Origin: Celoporthe dispersa | Taxonomy: Eukaryota; Ascomycota; Sordariomycetes; Diaporthales; Cryphonectriaceae | Direction of reading: 5' to 3' | DNA length: 64,000 nucleotides | Assembly: GCA_016584495.1 (NCBI GenBank) | Contig: WAID01000003.1 | Span: 62,001 to 126,000 of the forward strand | Part shown: positions 21,324-33,100 of the stretch, in pieces | Position numbering within the stretch: the stretch's first letter is position 1 | Layout of the letters: each line of letters opens with the position of its first letter | Translations under genes and position numbers: made by a program | Notes under the pieces: generated by a model | The model's database searches: none | The model's input: the letters and a program-made list of their open reading frames with translations, nothing else | What the model was told of the DNA's origin: nothing

Positions 21324-22517
21324 TTAGAACTGACTCTCCATCTCTCCATCCATTATCATATTATAGATATTGTTTCTTGCGCTCCACATAATGTTCTCTG
21401 TTGTCCCCTTCTCGCGAATGTCACCCGACCCCGTATTATGAATATCGCTATCACCAGAAACGAAGCCCTTTGCTTTATGGTGAAAGAAGACAGGTGGCGT
21501 TACACTGATACACTTGGTACCTAGCCCACGGTCATTGCTAGGATTCTCCTCGCCTATGGACGAGACTGAGCGACGGCAGAGGCCGGCAAGGGCGTTGTCG
21601 AACGTGCCCGTGAGATGGTCAACTGAGAGATCGAAAAGCACTTTTCGAGCGCCAGACTGTGATAATGCGTAGGCGAATGAGCATATTGGAGCTGCAGAAA
21701 TGTGAATAAAGCGAGTATATGGGTAAGCATGGAAGTCGATCATTCCAGTTGTTTTGTCTGGCGGCGGGACTGTGATGTCATTCTCGATACTATACCTTCT
21801 CTTCATATACCGGATACCCGGATGGTCTTTCGGTTTGTTCTTATTCTCGTCCAGATACTCGGGAAAAGGCTCGCCGCAGTGGCCAATCCAGAGAATGTCC
21901 CATCCATCTCCATATGGCGAACTAGGATTTGGCGCGCTGTCGAGAAGCATTCGAGAACCTTTCGCAATATCCTCCAGCTGAGAACGTAGCCGCACATCCC
22001 AATCCATATCATCCTCCATAATCAAAGCAGACTCAAGATCTTCTTCAACAATCCTTCTTATAGCGTTCATATGGCCTCTCCAGCTTCCGAGGTTGCTCTC
22101 CATCATACCGTGTCTGTTGATACCAAAAGGTACAGCTTTGTCGGGTATAGTCTCGCCTTTCACGCCGTCTACCCATTCAACGTGAAAGCCGGTAAGAGCT
22201 GCCGAGAGTGACAAAGCATCACGTTTATCGGTTCGTTCTGGCAGACCCACGACGAAGATCTTAGAAAAGCCGAGTGTGTCATTAGCTACTCGGTTTATCT
22301 CAGCAGGAGACGAGCGCCCCTTGTAGCTATTGCCGTAGAGTTTCTCTTGGAAAGGACTTTGACTCGGCTTCTTCGAGGTCGTGGTAGCGTAGGACGTCGC
22401 AAAGTCATTGTTGATTGTCGAGTAGAGGATGGTCATGAAGATGAGGGCTGCCACGCCCGCAAAGATGTTACGGTACATTGAGGGGGCAATGTTCAGTCGA
22501 TGGCTCAAGAAATCCAT
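21324..22517 (-). CDS. Glycosyltransferase family 25-type protein, type II membrane
   Basis: A single uninterrupted exon gives 397 residues from the ATG at 22517 (forward CAT 22515-22517); the upstream extension has no ATG. A membrane anchor (NIFAGVAALIFMTILYST) follows a short cytoplasmic tail, then a lumenal catalytic domain: FSKIFVVGLPERTDKRDAL near the start, HMNAIRRIVEE, and ALIMEDDMDWD holding the metal-binding DxD-like motif, as in GT25 and LPS-biosynthesis-type transferases. It probably transfers galactose or glucose in the Golgi. Acceptor unknown. Frame intact, with no introns and no sign of RIP. It is one of the few clearly healthy genes between the pseudogenes. Confidence 0.8.
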   Translation of the reverse strand: MDFLSHRLNIAPSMYRNIFAGVAALIFMTILYSTINNDFATSYATTTSKKPSQSPFQEKLYGNSYKGRSSPAEINRVANDTLGFSKIFVVGLPERTDKRDALSLSAALTGFHVEWVDGVKGETIPDKAVPFGINRHGMMESNLGSWRGHMNAIRRIVEEDLESALIMEDDMDWDVRLRSQLEDIAKGSRMLLDSAPNPSSPYGDGWDILWIGHCGEPFPEYLDENKNKPKDHPGIRYMKRRYSIENDITVPPPDKTTGMIDFHAYPYTRFIHISAAPICSFAYALSQSGARKVLFDLSVDHLTGTFDNALAGLCRRSVSSIGEENPSNDRGLGTKCISVTPPVFFHHKAKGFVSGDSDIHNTGSGDIREKGTTENIMWSARNNIYNMIMDGEMESQF

Positions 22518-23684
22518 TGGAGAAACGAGCAAAACCGAGGCAGAATAGGGAACAAAATCGCACAAGGCGAAAAAAAAGATTCTGGACAGGCAGAGCACAA
22601 GGCTATAGTTTTTGTCTCGACCGACTCCAGCTTGACAGGGAAAACGAGTAGGAGCAGCAGAGGAAGGGTGTTCGAAAGCAGAACGAAGCCTCGCCCGGAA
22701 AATGAGCTGAAAAACTCGCGGGGTGACCCAAAGATTTACACGGCATTACGGCGCTCCCACCTTGTGCCAAACGCAAAGCAGCCAATTGAAAGACGAAGTA
22801 TCAAGCCGCGCCCAGTGGCCATTCACAAGCTGGTACCCTCACCGTTGTAGATAAACCCTGTCGAGCGGCATGACTCAGGCACAGCCAACCTGCCAACCTC
22901 GTTTCGATCAGGACTAGCACGAGGCGTCGACCCAGTTGAAAGGCTAATTCTAAACATTCAGAGTTCGCGAAATTAGACGCCCAACCTGTTCAGCACTTCC
23001 CAATCGAAGGCAAAAATGCGGATTTCAGGCGTCTATTGTATGTCTGCTACATTTCGAAAAGACTTATAGTATTGGGAGTTCCTTATTGCAAGCTGCTGGA
23101 CGATTAGGGCAGTATTAATTCACAATGCTGGGCTCTTCTTAAATGTTTTCTTTTCCTAGAAATCTAAAATGTCATGGATGGGGGAGACGTCTGTAATTAG
23201 AGGGGAGCCTCTGTACATTCACAGAACCAACAGACCAATCAATGCTCCACGGGATCGGCGAAGCAACGCAGGTGGGCTGTCCCCTATGCATGTTGGTTCC
23301 AAGTCTGTAACTTAGAGGTTACGCAATCGGCGAACGAACGCAAATTGGTAGTCCTCTATGCACGTTGGTTCCAAATCTATGGCTGCGTACGTGCTATCCA
23401 AGTAGCCTGGTAAGTACTTTCCAGCATCTTCCCGTGTGCTTGGCTACGTGAGTATCCGCATTTCTTCTCGTTCTGTACTAGATCTATGACATTACTACCG
23501 TATGGTAGGCCTTGGTCATCTCGTCCGGGCTGATAGGGTAGCCGCAGCGTTCCTTATAACGCGGCTGGTCCACTTCCATAACCCCCCTTCCACCGCCAAA
23601 GGTATTTCTTATTTGCTTCGGATGATGGGAAGGAGATCGAAAGATACTCATCTCTAACATCGATACTACCGTGGGTTTGATGCG
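22518..23684. other. Divergent intergenic region with an imperfect direct repeat
   Basis: This holds the promoters of two divergent genes. No coding signal is seen. An imperfect direct repeat of about 58 bp occurs at 23254-23311 and 23326-23383. Confidence 0.5.
23254..23383. repeat. Imperfect direct repeat, about 58-bp units at 72-bp spacing
   Basis: Both units begin ATCGGCGAA, continue with AACGCA, CTATGCA and GTTGGTTCCAA, and end with TCTRT. Differences are mostly transitions (for example ATGCATGTTGG against ATGCACGTTGG). The units are 72 bp apart, start to start. Nature unknown: it could be a local duplication, or paired regulatory sites in the promoter of the surface-protein gene that starts 300 bp downstream. 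Confidence 0.6.
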
Positions 23685-24696
23685 ATGTCTCTACTGTCTC
23701 GGTTTCTAACACTGATCATCTGTGCTACTGTATCACAACAATCCGGCTTCAGTAGTCCGAATTTTGTGACATCGTATGGCTCTGGGACATATGACAATGT
23801 CGTAGTCTGGTATGTCGGTCAGACGAAAGAAGTCACGTATGACCTGACCGGAACCGGACTGGAAGACTATACAGTAGCGCTCTGGCAACAAGATACATCT
23901 GGTGGCGGAGCCAGTATAGGTCCAATTGTGAACAGTAAGTAACGTTGGGGGAAGTTCGAGAGAGAGGCATCCGGACAGAAGGCTGACTTTTTGGGTTTTT
24001 CAATCAGGCACCAGTCTTCCAGAGGTTCGAGATTCATTTAGCTGGACCGTTCGATTATACGACTTCGATCTCGACGTCTCCAACGTCTTCTTCTTTTGGA
24101 TATTTAATGGTTCTGCAGATAACCAGGGCAATACTGCCTTTGCAGACGTCTCATCGGCCTATTTCAATATCAGCGATGCAGAGCCACCTGCATCTTCTAC
24201 TACGATATCAACCATAACGACCTTAACAACATCCTCAGGCAGTGCTGCTATTACGACGAGCACGAGCCGATCAGCCACTAGGATAACGAACACCTCAGAC
24301 GCGCCATCAGCGACCGGAGCCGGCAACTCGAAGTCATCATCGTCTACATCAGGTGGTATATCGACTGGCGCTGGTGTAGGGATCGGTGTCGGAGTAGGCG
24401 TCGCTGGTCTTTGCGCTGTCGCCTGTGCTATCATCATCGTCCGGGCTAGACGGGGGAATCAGGGACCCAGTGAAAATTCAGAAGCACTTGCCGAACTTCA
24501 AGACCTACCTCACCACGATCCCATGGGTTCAAATGCCAAGGTAGCGGATAGTGCGCACATGAGTGAGCTTGACGTTCACCAGATTGCCCCAGCTGAGCTC
24601 GATGTTCACGCGATTTCGCCGGTAGAGCTGGATGCTAGCGCAGTCAGGTACGGCCTATTGAGTGAGGTTACTCCGGGAGGGGAATCATCCGTTTGA
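23685..24696 (+). CDS. Secreted/single-pass Ser/Thr-rich surface protein
   Basis: Exons 23685-23934 and 24008-24696 are joined by a 73-nt GT-AG intron, giving 312 residues. The N-terminus is a signal peptide (MSLLSRFLTLIICATVSQQS). An extracellular beta-rich domain of about 140 residues follows, then a Ser/Thr-rich stalk (SSTTISTITTLTTSSGSAAI) typical of O-glycosylated wall proteins. A Gly/Val transmembrane helix with an RARR stop-transfer comes next (VGIGVGVGVAGLCAVACAII), and a cytoplasmic tail of about 75 residues carries three near-repeats with the core ELDVH/ELDAS. The layout matches fungal wall-stress-sensor-like or Mid2-like proteins, but I recognise no named family. Frame intact. Confidence 0.75.
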
Positions 24697-25211
24697 TCAT
24701 GCTCCAAAACTACGTTAATTGGGTGGTAAGCAATTGGGAAGAGCGAGAGGTAGCATCGAAGATTTGAAAGTCTTCATTTTTGGCACAAGTCTGTGAGCCG
24801 ACGACGGTAGAGGACATGACAGCCATGAATAGTAATGGTAATAGATGGCGCTTTAGATGCGACATTCCTGTAAACTCCGAGCCAGAGCTAATGGCTGCAG
24901 CTGGGGTATTGTCGATTCTCAGCCCGCTCTCCTTCGGACAAGCACTTACAGTTTCCTGCCACCTGCAGATCTTTGTAGTTCTCATTCGCAGCGTGGTGTG
25001 GCTCCCCCACCCCCCTGCCCCGCCTTTCCTCCTCCGTCACCCCTTTTTTTTCTTTTTCTTCCTATAGATTTAGCTACCATAGGTCCCGAGTGCCCTAGCA
25101 GGCGCTTATATATGTCCACGCCACACTCTCACGCATAAACCTCTTCATCCAGTGTAGCTCCCTACCTATACCCCAAACACGTTGTTAATCTCAAGAGATA
25201 CCCATTCCACC
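24697..25211. other. Intergenic, pyrimidine-rich stretch
   Basis: No gene is recognised. A strong pyrimidine tract with C- and T-runs (about 25,000-25,070) stands out and could be a promoter element for the gene remnant downstream. Confidence 0.4.
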
Positions 25212-27038
25212 ATGGACCACCCGACTCAAACCAGTTTCAATGCTTTTCAGATCAAGCGCAAGGCACACGCCGTATCTCTCAGAGAGCCCACATTGTCCTC
25301 GGACAAATGGAACCCCTTTCGCCACGTTTGGGCTTGAGGCCATCAGCGAAGCCAGACCTGGGATTCTGAAACGCAACGACACCAAAACCCCGACGCAGAC
25401 GAAGAAAATATGATCCACAGGACACAAAGTGATAGACATGGGACAACTAACGCCGAGCAACCACCAAAGTGATGGAACGAATTAATAATAACGGCGGTAA
25501 TGTGGTGCCTTTTTAGAACATGGTAGTTATTGATGGGGGCGTGCTGTGTAAAAGAAGGCAATCTGCAGACTCTCCAGCTTAAGGAGCCGAGAAGTTGGAC
25601 GTGACGCTAGAGAAGAAGTCCCGATTGTTCCGCAAGATTCAGCCCAAAGAACCATTTACTATGGTGAACCAGTTCCAGCGGACCTTTCTTAATTCTTGTA
25701 TCAGTATCCTTCTGCTCGCGGTTCCAATAGGAATCGTGCTGAACTCGGTGATTGGCCCGTCCTGGGAGACCCTCCTCGTCAATTCCATCGCTGTCTTCCC
25801 ATTATATGCAATGATAGGTATTGCTACCATTGAAATCGAACTTCGGATGGGACGTGTCCTAAGTAACTTCCTGGCAGTATCAAACAGGCCAGTACATACT
25901 CTGAGCTTTTCATGAGCTGGTAGCGTACTGCGTATCTACATTACTGACTTATTGCAGTAATCTCTTTCAATTGCTATCGTGCATCCTTCTCCTTATCCAC
26001 GGACAGGTTTCTATCCTAAAGTTTTCGCTCATTGGTGGGATCCTCGCGAACATTCTCCTGCTCCTCGGCCTCTGCATTCTTTTCGGTGGCTTGAGAAGAC
26101 GGAAGCACTTCCTTAACATGGACTCTACTCATACTTCATCGGTGATGCTATCTTTGGCTTCCACCAGTATTCTAATACCAACGGCTTGTCAACTTCTATC
26201 CCAGACCACTCCTAAGAACATAGCTAAGCAATCAAAGGGGGCGTCAATCATCCTCATCCTAGTATATTTTTTGTACCTATATTGCATACTTAAAACGCAT
26301 TACGGCGTCTTTTCTCAAGAACCACAAAATGCCCCGATGAAGCCCTCGATATACTCTCTTACTATCAAGCGGTGCATGGTTAGGCCAGCGACGCTGAAGA
26401 TGGTGCCTCTTGGAAGAGATAACGAGGGAGGCAGCAATAGCGAAGAAGTTGGGAAGACCATCTACGGGGAACTGGAAGCGGATGAAGACCCTGAAGAGGA
26501 TCCGCAGCTCTCATTCTGGCTAGCGATCATTATATTTTTTGTTTGTGTGATACCGCTCCAATTTTGTACCGACAACATTGCCAGTAGCATCGCTTCCCTG
26601 GTTGCGCCGTCTAGACTCTCTCGCCAATCTTCGTCGGACTTATCCTCTTGCCACTACCCAACTGCGATACTGCTCCAATTACACTGGTAGTAAAGGATAC
26701 GATGGATTTGGCCATGGACAGAACCGTGGATAAGAGCATCTAGACGGCATTGTTCATTCTACCGTTCATGATTCTGCTTTCATGGTGGTTCAATATCGAA
26801 GGAGTAACCTTAGTGCTGGATGGATCTGAGGCTGTGAGTCTCTTTGCGACCGTTCTGTTGTTGAATTTCATTATGGGAAAGGGGAAGAGTATCTGGCAAG
26901 TAATCACCCTGATCATTGTTTTTAGGACCACTGACATCTCATCTGGGCTACAACAGGGTAATGGGGATCCTCCGATTAGCAGACTGTGTACTCATTGCTA
27001 TCGCTGCATTCTTCGTGGATAAAATCACAGATGAATGA
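25212..27038 (+). pseudogene. Vacuolar Ca2+/H+ exchanger (VCX1/CAX-type) remnant
   Basis: A CaCA-family exchanger is recognisable across several frames. PFTMVNQFQRTFLNS opens the first membrane part at about 25655. NLFQLLSCILLLIHGQ follows an intron near 25888-25957. GGILANILLLLGLC marks the first repeat, and SPIFVGLILLPLPNCDTAPI marks the second exchanger repeat at about 26620. The region ends with VLIAIAAFFVD before a stop at 27036-27038. The family would move Ca2+ into the vacuole. Damage: a frame change near 26608-26616, a TAG at 26741-26743 (CAG with one C-to-T change), another frame problem around 26900-26960, and a first-repeat GNAVE-type motif that has drifted. The ATG at 25212 begins a short frame (NAFQIKRKAHAVSLRE) like the N-terminal tails of these exchangers, so the remnant may start there. 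Family confident; start uncertain. Confidence 0.7.
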
Positions 27039-27182
27039 GTTTTCTGAATGTTTTTATGGCATTACTTTGCGACATTACCTCCTAACATCCTAGTTAGCAT
27101 GACACTCATTTTGAATCATCCAGTATTCCTGAATTCAGAATTGCCTAGCATGTAGCCTAAATACATATCAATGCCCGCCTTT

Positions 27183-29236
27183 TCAACTTGTAGACGCTGT
27201 AACAGTATTTGTTGATAATGATTTCACCATCAAACCATTCCTTATGATTTCAATCCTTTCCGCCAATTTCATTCGATCTTTCCCTTCATCTGACCTTGGC
27301 ATCCCGTCCGCGTATATCAGCGGTGCGAGCGAAGACTTCCAGGGGAGCTGCCGAACCTTTCGCGTAATGAAAATGGTCGTAATAAGAAAGGCAACCGAGA
27401 AGGCAGCCAGGACAAATAAGAAAGTCATCCATAACCATTGAACGTGTATATAGGTTTTCGTTTCGAGAACGTCGCCGTGTACCGTGGTTGTGTTCGGTCC
27501 CTGCATGAAACAATGTGTGATAGCCTTAGCTATTCCGTCACTTGTCTTTAGCACGTCTCCGTTATTACTATTGTAAAGCGCCTTGGTGAAAACGTCAGTC
27601 TGGTCCTCCGAGTATATACCGGTGTCGAAAAACTCCTCAAGGCCTTGCGTAACGGCAATCAGGTCCCATGGATTAACGAGATATGTTTGATCGCCAGGGA
27701 AGTCTTCTTCAAGGGGCTCATAGATATAAGTAAAGCTGCCGATTTCGTTCACGCCTGTCTTGTTCAGACGAGAAGTCCGCACGAGGCCTTCTTGCAAAGA
27801 CCCATCAACGTAGCTGTAATTCTCAAATGACAGCGCGCATAGATCAAAGAAGCACTCATAAGCCCGCAAGGTATCCAACCAGGTAGAGTCGCAGGATGTT
27901 GCATCACCAGACAATTCGTCCGTGTTGTTAAACCACACGACGCCCATAGCGAGGAGAGTCGCTGCACTAATATGGCCACCAATGGCCATATCCAGTGTCG
28001 TGTTCAGCTCAGTGTGGCCAAAACCGTGGTGGGTGTCGTAGTAAGAGTACGAGTATAGCTCAAACCCAGATGGGGTGGTGTACGTGCAGTTTACTTTCTG
28101 ATCACCGTACAAGGTCATGTTGGCGTCATAACAATGGTTGTCACAGTCCTGGATAGTCTGGGCCGTAACGTCTGAACAGGCCGAAGAGCAAAGACCTAGC
28201 GATTGAAAATCCGGAAATGTGCAATTAGAACTGGGACATGTAAAAGGGTCAGTGCTTTCAACGCCGTAAAGTGCCGAAACCACAGCTGCCATTATATCCC
28301 AATCTCTCGAACTACCTGGAGCCAGGTTAGTAGAAGATTCATCAGTCAGTGATATCTACAATGCCATAGACATACTAATAGCACCACCTGCACCTGTTAT
28401 TCCCGTGTCCCCGTTGTCGTATGCTTGGGAGCGTGGCACAGAGGAGCGAAGTCCCTGAGCCACAGTGATCTGGTCTCTATAAACAAGGACCTGCTGAGTG
28501 AAGGGGTCCAGCACTAGAGCCGCAATAGTGATGAAGCATCCGAGATATGAGATGAAGGACGACGCCCCCTTCGCCTTCCAAATGAAGATCAAAGAGCCCC
28601 AGGGTCCTCTGCTCGCATCGTCATATGTTTGTAAGTACTCGAGACTAAGCAGGTATCCAGTTAGCCGCACTGCACGACAGAGTTCTAGGGCAGAGGGACG
28701 CACCGTGATGTGGGTCTTGCCAAGTAGATCCACTTCAATTGACTTATGCCCTCAGAGACCGGCATGATCATTGCAGCCTTGGAAGCTGTTGAAAGGATTG
28801 AAATCACCGCATTTGGTGACACCACCCAGCTCCAAGATAGGAGAAGTCTCCCATCAAATTTGATCAGGACGATGACCATAGCAATAATGCAAGCGATGCT
28901 GAACAGGGCACTAAATATCTGAATTCACCAGCCCTCGGCATGTGGCATCTCGTCTGGTGTCATGGACTTTGTTGACGAGGTGTGGTACTCATCTCGACCG
29001 AATTCAGCCTGGATATCGTGACGTTGGCAGGCGTCAACCGTTGCAGTGATGATAGCCTCCGATTGGCTTTCGATAGAGTTCAGACTCCCTGTCGTCTGCC
29101 ATAGTGATACCGAACTTGGTATGCGATGGTCATCATCGACTTCGTCATAATAGTTACTGCCCTGGATGTCCAGATAGGGGTCGAATTGGTCTTCTTGGTT
29201 ATATTGCTCGCCAGACAATCTGAACCAAAGAATCAC
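27183..29236 (-). pseudogene. DUF3176 multi-pass membrane protein with one nonsense codon
   Basis: Minus-strand exons at about 29236-28704, 28644-28376 and 28315-27183 are joined by GT-AG introns of 59-60 nt. An N-terminal polar region is followed by membrane segments (IFSALFSIACIIAMVIVLIK; SPNAVISILSTASKA), then RGPWGSLIFIWKAKGASSF and LDPFTQQVLVYRD, which mark DUF3176. A Cys-rich extracellular part follows (DPFTCPSSNCTFPDF, many N-x-T/S sites), then a last helix near the C-terminus (WLWMTFLFVLAAFSVAFLI). A TGA at 28925-28927 sits in frame just before the first helix; TGG (Trp) with one G-to-A change explains it, though an unseen intron with acceptor TTCAG at that point is possible. The start codon was not found; an upstream exon probably lies before 29236. 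Function unknown. Confidence 0.7.
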
Positions 29237-30144
29237 TAAGTATGTCGCCGTGAAAATATGCCTTTGATAAAAAGTTTAGGTATGAAGTCGAGGATTATGA
29301 AAGCAAGCCTAAGCGGGGACCATCGAGGCTAAACAAGATTTTTTTTTTTTTTAAGGCGGTAGGCGGACCGTCGTGATATCCGTACCGAACTGTAAATATG
29401 AATCTGGCCGGTTGATTTCACGAGCGAACCCTTGTGAAAGCGCTGGAATATCAAACCTTTCTTTGTCTTCAACAGGTAAAAAAAGCTGCATGCTGAGATA
29501 CAAGAGCTGAAGAGAGAGTGTGGTATCAAAGTCCATCGCTGGTGTCCAGTAAAGTACATGTGGGGGCTGCATGCTGCGACAATGACGGAGCAGCCATAAG
29601 CGCAGATAGCTTCTAAAATAATTAAGGTAATTTCTGGACTGTTGTCCATGCATGGCCGATAAATGAGCCTGTTTCACAATAGCTAGGCGCCACGGACGTG
29701 GGGGCTGGTGTTCAGCTCAAACCCGTGCACACAATGCGCAAAGTAGCCCCATCCCTCATGCCCAGGCAGGCTCGGCGGTATTATCTGATCTGTTTTGTTG
29801 CTACGAGTGCTACGAGCGATTTCACTAGTCTCTCTCACAAGCTGGACCCTTCAACACCCGCTTCTGCCTACGCCTGGGTCAGGTACCACATCGCGAGTCG
29901 CTTGATTTTTTTCATCTTCTGGATTAATCGGCTGGAAACGTAAAATTGGGGGCCTTGTGCTAAATTAAACGAGGCAATTTCAAAAGTAGGCTGTTCAGGG
30001 CTTTATCTAGACTAGGAGAGAATTCTCATATTTTGCTCATATACATTGTCTCTGTACTGAGGTCTTGCCAAATTCAACGATATCCCCTCCGCATTCTACA
30101 ACCCTTAGTTGTTGCGTCCTGCATGTATTTTTTCGGGCTTTGCT
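29237..30144. other. Intergenic, no confident gene
   Basis: It may hold a first exon of the DUF3176 gene and the promoter of the DUF3433 gene. A minus-strand open frame at 29351-29677 has no domain that I recognise. A 14-base T run starts near 29338. Confidence 0.4.
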
Positions 30145-33100
30145 ATGCCACGTTCCCATCCCTCCGGCATTTTCAAGAGAGCAACAAGTCGATCGAGTTC
30201 ATCATTGCCCTCAGTACCTTCCTCACCAAGCATGGCTTCTGAATCAGAAGCTCGCTGTCTAGTACTGTCGTCTCTTCTAGAACATAATGATCCCACGAGA
30301 GAGAGAGGAGTCACGATACTCTCGCCATCTATTTGCTGTACGTCACAGGTCTTGGGAGCGCAGGGAGTCGGAGATACGCAAGGACCCGTTATGGCAGCTC
30401 AGCCGAAGATAGGCTCTGTCAGCGCGAAAGGCACATCTCCATCACAATCACCATGGAATCCAATGTATCTTAAGTGGCACATGATCCTAGGCCTAGGCAC
30501 ATCATTCCTCCTTCTCGCCATTGCAATCGAGATCCTTCAATGGGCTTCCAAGAGGAACAACGGCTTAGCCACGAGCAACCAAAAGCTTCAATATCTCTGG
30601 TCCTTCGGCCCAACCATCGTTCTGACCATCCTCGCATCAATATGGTCACGAGTCGTCTTCCAAGCATCAATGGTAGCGCCTTGGGTACATATGCGCGGCG
30701 GCGCGGCAAGCGCAAAACGTTCCGTTCTCCTGGACTACACCTCGATGCAGCTGCCAGAGACTTTGGTGCGAGCACTACAGAACCGCGACTGGATGGTCGC
30801 CATCAGTATAATTATATCGCTGATTATCCAGATGGAGATCATCCTCTCGACCGGTCTCATCACCCTGACGCCGACCGATATGGTTGACTCGTCTTTCCCT
30901 ATCACTCTCACAACCGAGTTTGGGTACGATAACTCTGTCCTGAACGCTACAATGCAGTCGGCAGCTATAAGCTCCAGGTATATAACCATGGGTCTCACAC
31001 TTGCAAACTTATCATATCCAGCCGGTACGGATGATACATTAGCCTATCAGGAGTTCGACGCCACGATGCCGAATGATGCGGAATTGATCACCACAGTGGC
31101 TGCATTCGAGGCGAACCTGGAGTGTGAGACAGCACATGTGAATCTGAGCTGTGAGCAAAGCATGTATAACATCATCGGTGCATTTGAGAACTGGGAGACT
31201 GCCATGTTCACCAGCTTGTCTTCCACTAGCTGCAGGATGGGAGCCGAATTCGGCATGACATTCAACTTAAACGAGACGGATCCGCTGCATTTCAGTCGAG
31301 TAATCACAGGGAAATGCGACGGCACGGCCATGGACGATGGCAACAGGGTGGCACTTGTATTTGGGCTTCCGAAATTGACGTGGACGACTAATTCATTGAG
31401 CCCTGATGGACTGTATGGCGAGCCGGATGAGTGTGTTATGGGAGAGTCATCGGCAATTATATGCAAACCCTCGCATCGAATCGGACAAGTTGTTCTTAGG
31501 AGGAACGGAACGGTGACTACAGCATCCCAATTTTCCTCGGATAACTCGACACAGAAGTACGATGATGTCCTGAATTTGGACTCGTGGACCATCGCAGAGT
31601 CTGTTTTCAACGAGACGGCCTGGCGGCTCGTTGGCTTTGAGCCTATCGCATCACAAGGCTGGCAGCTGGCCATCAAGAACGCCACTATTGACGTTGATAG
31701 GCCCTCGATCGCCATTTACGGTAACGAAGGTCGCACGAATATAAGCATTTCGGCGTTGCTTGACACGAAATACTTACAGAGAATCTTGATATCGTACTAC
31801 AAGAAACACGCAGCTCAGCTCGCCCGGGCCGGCTTAATGCTTGTCGCATCAACTTCGTCCTCGGGAAGTATGACGACGCTACAGAATCGGTTGCTGGTCC
31901 AGCCTCTAGCAAGCCATACCATGTCCGCACTGCTTGCGCTCATCGGTTTCACATGCTTTGGAATATGCACAATGAAAGGCGTGTCAAGAGGGTTTGGCAC
32001 TGCAGTGCCTAGCTCGAGGCTGGCGAGCCTGATTGCTGTTCTCGGCCGGAACCCCAACTTGTTGGCGGACTGGATGCATTTAGGGTCGAAGACAAATAAG
32101 GATGTCAAGGAAGCGATGAGTCAAGCCGACTACTACATCATGCCTAGACCCGAGTCTTCTCACGAAGGGAAAGATATGTCAGCAGCTTATATTGCTATGG
32201 AGCCCCATTTGTCAAAAGAATTCAAGCCAAACCGCGACAACTTAAATCCGGCAGCCTTCCAAAAGGAGTATCCACTGGCCCTGCATCCTCTCACGAGACT
32301 AGCCATGTGTTTGATACTTCTTACCATCATCATCTCCCTGGCAGAGACACTCCGCATCTCCCTAGAAAATAACGGCCTTGGAAGTGTACGTCAAGACGGC
32401 TATGCCCACTACATTTGGACTAACCTGCCTGCTTTTTGCTTTACTCTCGTCGCCATGGGCATTGGCTTCATCGACTCGGCGGAAAGGGTGCTTGCCCCTT
32501 ATCTCCACCTCGAACAGATGGCAAAGTTCAACAGGTCTCTTGGTCTGGACTTGCTTGACGCTAGCATGCCAAACATTGTATATCGCGAACTGCGGATACG
32601 GGATTTTCCAGCACTCGCAGTGACTGTGGCCTCGCTTCTGGCAGCAAATTTTAATACGTTTACCTCATCGTTATTCACGGTGGTGTATGCTCCGATATCC
32701 TACGAGACAGAAATCTACACAACAAGTACTTTTTCCATAAACGCCACGAACCCATCATACCCACTCTACACCGATCAAATGGGCGGCCCAGAGTCACTGA
32801 CGAGTTCCCTCATATTGACCAAGAACTTATCGTATCCACCTTTCACACAAAAAAAATCTTGCCTTCCCAGAGTATATTCTCTCTTTTCCAAACAACAGCA
32901 ATCTGGATGACGCTTCCTTCACAACGCAGGCTATTGTCCCCGCGCTCCGGGTAGCACTCACCTGTCGGCATTATAACAGCTCAGACGTGCTCGCAAGCTT
33001 CGCGACCAGCTCGATCTCGGATACAGGTCTGGAATTGTATCCCATGAACATCAGCGTGGTTCCCGAGAGGCTCCCCTTCGGCGATCGTTACTCATTGCTG

